A stretch of 32,296 nucleotides of DNA from STC-113 sp964553745 (GTDB lineage: Bacteria > Patescibacteriota > Gracilibacteria > BD1-5 > UBA2023), in NCBI GenBank assembly GCA_964553745.1, contig CAZKLD010000017.1, forward strand, positions 1-32,296, written 5' to 3'. Under the pieces are notes generated by a model. That model saw only the letters and a program-made list of their open reading frames with translations. It did not search any database and had not been told where the DNA came from. Every line of letters starts with the position of its first letter. Position 1 is the first letter of the stretch. A program made the translations under genes and the position numbers. Below are positions 29,791 to 32,296 of this stretch, piece by piece.

Positions 29791-30867
29791 TTAAGTGTAT
29801 ATTACGTTTATATTGGCTTTATCAAGCAAGAATTGTGGCATATTCTGTGCAGTTATAAAAGTCTGGAACCTGTCGCAGTAATCCATCACAGAGCCAATAT
29901 GCTCATCGTCGAGCTCGGAGAATATATCATCTAAAAGTATTATGATATTCTCAGAATGAAGCTTCTTATAAAACTCAATCTCCAGGAATTTCAATCAGAT
30001 GAGAATACTCTTGTTCTCCCCTCTTGAAAGGCATTCTTCGGAACTCATGATGTGCCTCGTGGTCTCTACTATGAATTGAAAATCATCCAGATGAGGTCAT
30101 ATATAGGTGCATCCGGTCATGATATCCCTGTCGATATTCTTCTCGATGTAAGCTGAAATCGATTTCTCAAGATCAGCAAAATCAACTTTCGTCTTGTAAT
30201 TGAAAGAGAGCTTATATTTATTTTCCAAGAAATTCTCGATAATCGAGATGTTGTCAGAGACGAAATCCAAGAATTTTTTCCTATGGGTATAATATTCGCT
30301 AGTTACTTTGACGAATGCTGAATTCCAGAATTTAAGGTCTTCTTTCTCTGCTTTTCACTCTTGGATTCATTTCAGGAGTTTGTTCCTGCTTCTTAGTATC
30401 TTTGAATAATCTGATCTGACTTTGGAAAATGCCACATTGGATAAAGTGCAGACTTCATCGAGGAAATCCCTTCTGAGAGATGGCCCCAGATAGATGATGT
30501 TCATTTCGAGAGGCGAAAAGAAGACTGCGATATGCTTTGTGTTCTCTAGGTATTTCGGGCGGGTGCTCTTGATTCAATTTAGGAGAAAAGATGATTTCTG
30601 GGTTTTTGAATCATAAGTGACTTTTGGGGTCTTTGAAAGATAGTCTTCTCCTATCTTACCGGAAACAAGAAAACTTTCACCTAAAAAATTTACCAATCTG
30701 TCGATGTTCTGAGATTGGTAAGTGCGTGAATTGAGAAGCAGGTATATGGCCTCAAGGATATTTGTCTTGCCGGAGCCATTAGCTCAGACAATCAGATTCA
30801 TATCGGAAAAAGAGAACTCTGAATCGGTATGGATCTTGAAATCATGAAGCTCTAGACTTCTAAGCAT
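29791..30867 (-). CDS. recF: DNA replication and repair protein RecF
   Basis: A 358-aa SMC-like ATPase that helps RecA load at gapped DNA with RecO/RecR. It starts MLRSLELHDFKIHTDSEFSF, with P-loop VGANGSGKTNILEAIY (first Gly TGA), a FFSPLEMNIIYLGPSLRRDFLD segment, YIGPHLDDF, the ABC signature-like LSRGENKSILIGLKF, and Walker B IIILLDDIFSELD, ending FITAQN. Length and order match the family. ATG overlaps the gatC stop as TAATG, so translation is coupled. recF is usually near dnaA/dnaN; here it pairs with gatC. Confidence 0.95.
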
Positions 30868-31163
30868 TAATTCATTATATTATTTATAGCGATCTGATGA
30901 TTGATTATCGGTTTTGGCGAACAAGCGAGGAGCTCTTCCCTGCTGGCAAGATATCAGGTCTTGACTTCATCTTCTCTGAGAGGAAGGATATCAGTCTCTT
31001 CGGACTCCAGCATAGCCAATTCTTCTTTATCTACGTTTGACAATATATCAATGTAATCGACTATTGAACTAAGCTGGTTACGGTAAATTTCAGTGTCTTC
31101 CGGCGTAGCGGAAAGGCGTGACAAATTTGCAATATGTTTAACTTGTTCTTGCGTAAATGACAT
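30867..31163 (-). CDS. gatC: aspartyl/glutamyl-tRNA amidotransferase subunit C
   Basis: A 98-aa small subunit of the GatCAB complex, which turns Glu-tRNA-Gln (or Asp-tRNA-Asn) into the amide form. It starts MSFTQEQVKHIANLSRLSAT and has the typical EIYRNQLSSIVDYIDILSNVD and LREDEV motif. After LREDEVKT the frame reads TGA as Gly (TGYLASREELLACSP), which restores the normal family length; the standard code would cut it at 69 aa. GatA and GatB are not next to it. The stop overlaps the recF start. Confidence 0.95.
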
Positions 31164-31207
31164 TTTTATATAAAATCAGTTATAAATTTAGTGCATTATA
31201 GTAATAT

Positions 31208-31567
31208 ATGTCAAAAATCAATGCGAATTTGATAACAAAAATCAGGGACTTGTTCTCTTCGGATAAAAATGCATACGTAAGGATAAAGCTTGACATATCA
31301 AAAGCTTTTTTTGCGATTTCCGCATCTCTTTACTTTTTCTTCTATCTCAGCACCATTGCCTGATTCCAAGTTGATCTCTTCTGAAAGCTGCTAGTCTGAA
31401 TATTCCCTGTTTTCCTTTTCTCAATCGTGGCGCTGGCATACGATCTGCTAGTTTATGTGCTCAGCCTCTACTCAGAGAAAACCAATGCGCTTAAAATTCC
31501 AATTCTAGTGATCCTTTGAATTTTTTACGTTGCGGTCTTAACGATATTTTTAGGTTTAAAATTTTAA
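31208..31567 (+). CDS. small integral membrane protein, unknown family
   Basis: A 119-aa protein, ATG 31208 to TAA 31565-31567. The first ~30 residues are charged (MSKINANLITKIRDLFSSDK), then three hydrophobic helices at about 35-55, 60-80 and 95-118, several with TGA-coded Gly (STIAGFQ, LVGIFPV, ILGIFY). No signal peptide and no motif recognised. It begins 44 nt from the divergent gatC start and is followed 10 nt later by a lipoprotein gene, so the two are likely one operon. Confidence 0.7.
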
Positions 31568-31577
31568 TCATACCCTT

Positions 31578-32120
31578 ATGAAAAAACTACTTTTACTGAC
31601 TCCCCTGCTACTGATCTTGGCTTCATGCGGAGGCTGAACAACTAGCGACACCGCAACAAAAGCATTCACTTCAACATGATTCACGATGAATATCCCAAGC
31701 GCGTGGGTGGAAGTGGAACAGAAGACTCTGCCTGCTACAAAAAACGGTAAAATCGTACTGGCTCTGACTTCATCTGAAATTAATGCCTGATTTGCGAATA
31801 ATCTCGTAGTCCTATCGGAAGATCTATCAGAAATCACGACATCAGTAAAGTATTCTATCACGAATTATGTAAGGACCACATGAACGGTACAGGAATTCAT
31901 AAAGCTTAATGAAGAGGATTTTAAATTCCCGGATGAAGACGAATGAAAACTCTATACATTTGAAGCAAAATATTCAACCCAGACTCCAAAGAGGAAATTC
32001 CTCCAGACTGCCAAGGTTTGTGACCATAAAGCATATCTTATCACGATCTGAATCAATACAGACAATGCAAATGTTGCAAAATACTCAAGACTATTGCAAT
32101 CATTCAATTGTACGAAATAA
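31578..32120 (+). CDS. lipoprotein, possibly PsbP/DcrB-like fold
   Basis: A 180-aa protein. The signal peptide MKKLLLLTPLLLILASCGGG ends in lipobox LASC (Cys17), so it should be lipid-anchored outside the membrane. After a Thr/Ser/Ala-rich spacer, FTMNIPSAWVEVEQ, IVLALTSSEI, NNLVVLSEDL, YTFEAKYS and AYLITIGINT resemble small PsbP/DcrB-type domains (a beta-sheet beginning with a W-containing strand). That similarity is judged by eye and is tentative. Two later Cys (in KVCDHK and SFNCTK) could form a disulfide. It ends with TAA before a strong terminator. Confidence 0.75.
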
Positions 32121-32134
32121 TCGACTATAAAATA

Positions 32135-32167
32135 AATAAAGCCATGGCCTCCATGGCTTTATTTTTT
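32135..32167 (+). terminator. terminator of the membrane protein-lipoprotein operon
   Basis: AATAAAGCCATGG, loop CCT, CCATGGCTTTATT: a perfect 13-bp stem followed by a T-run, 14 nt after the stop. Confidence 0.9.
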
Positions 32168-32197
32168 GTGCCCAAATCCAAAAATTCAAAATTCCTA

Positions 32198-32224
32198 TTG
32201 ATTTTTAATTTAATTGTCTATAAT
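32198..32224 (+). promoter_or_regulatory. promoter of the tRNA-Cys gene
   Basis: TTGATT (32198-32203) and a perfect TATAAT (32219-32224), spacer 15 bp. The -10 lies 18 bp before the tRNA 5' end. Confidence 0.6.
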
Positions 32225-32242
32225 AGTGCCACCCGATATATT

Positions 32243-32296
32243 GGCGCCATGGCAGATCGGTTATGTAGGAGCCTGCAAAGCTTCGTAGAGCGGTTC
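32243..32296 (+). tRNA. tRNA-Cys (GCA), 5' part, cut by window edge
   Basis: Acceptor 5' strand GGCGCCA (32243-32249), TG, and a D-arm with GGTTATGTA like other tRNA-Cys. The anticodon stem is GGAGC / GCTTC around loop CTGCAAA, with anticodon GCA at 32275-32277, then a short variable loop and the start of the T-arm (GCGGTTC). The 3' quarter lies outside the window. Confidence 0.88.

Noticed and set aside
1..32296. Widespread pseudogenes, or TGA as tryptophan (mycoplasma-type code 4)
   Set aside because: In-frame TGA aligns with invariant glycines, not tryptophans; TGG is used for Trp in conserved places. The genes are intact.

Overview
Organism. Every recognisable gene reads through in-frame TGA codons, and the conserved families show that TGA stands for glycine. 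Examples are the MurG N-terminal glycine loop, the RecF P-loop, the CPMGC motif of RlmN and GDD near the RlmN C-terminus. All real stops are TAA or TAG. This is genetic code 25, known from the candidate-phylum bacteria Gracilibacteria (BD1-5) and Absconditabacteria (SR1). I cannot tell the two apart from this window. Under the standard code most genes look like strings of short broken ORFs, so coordinates here were read with TGA = Gly.

Layout. 1-3033 (minus strand): two tandem pilin-like genes, one cut by the window edge and one of 805 codons that carries a type IV prepilin start, cysteine-rich GCC2/GCC3-like repeats and a fibrinogen-like segment, then a small lipoprotein. 3148-7757 (plus): topA, a 64-aa orphan, dprA (which needs a -1 frameshift at a canonical slippery heptamer) and murG. 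7797-11080 (plus): a small basic ORF, a decayed ssb, and an AT-rich 878-aa STAND/NB-ARC NTPase with a HEPN-like motif, a probable defence gene. 11085-17586 (minus): two large DExH RNA helicases, both with C-terminal S4-like RNA-binding modules. 17736-19308 (plus): the rpsT-infC-rpmI-rplT translation operon, with a strong promoter, a leader hairpin and a terminator. 19360-20319 (minus): a PrsW-like membrane protease. 20449-24222 (plus): a 1257-aa surface protein with four exact-length 321-bp repeats. 24280-31163 (minus): rlmN, an unknown 239-aa gene, an M23 peptidase with SLH domains, an Ig-like surface protein with a C-terminal TGP-TM-RRR tail, recF and gatC. 31208-32120 (plus): a membrane protein and a lipoprotein. 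32243-end: the 5' part of tRNA-Cys(GCA).

Function. The window mixes core information genes (topA, recF, dprA, rlmN, IF3, ribosomal proteins, gatC, tRNA) with a large investment in the cell surface: a modular pilin, a repeat protein, an SLH-anchored M23 hydrolase, an Ig-like protein and two or more lipoproteins. dprA together with pilin-like genes fits DNA uptake, which is known to matter in host-dependent small-genome bacteria, but that link is inference. The STAND gene next to a decayed ssb is the best accessory or defence candidate.
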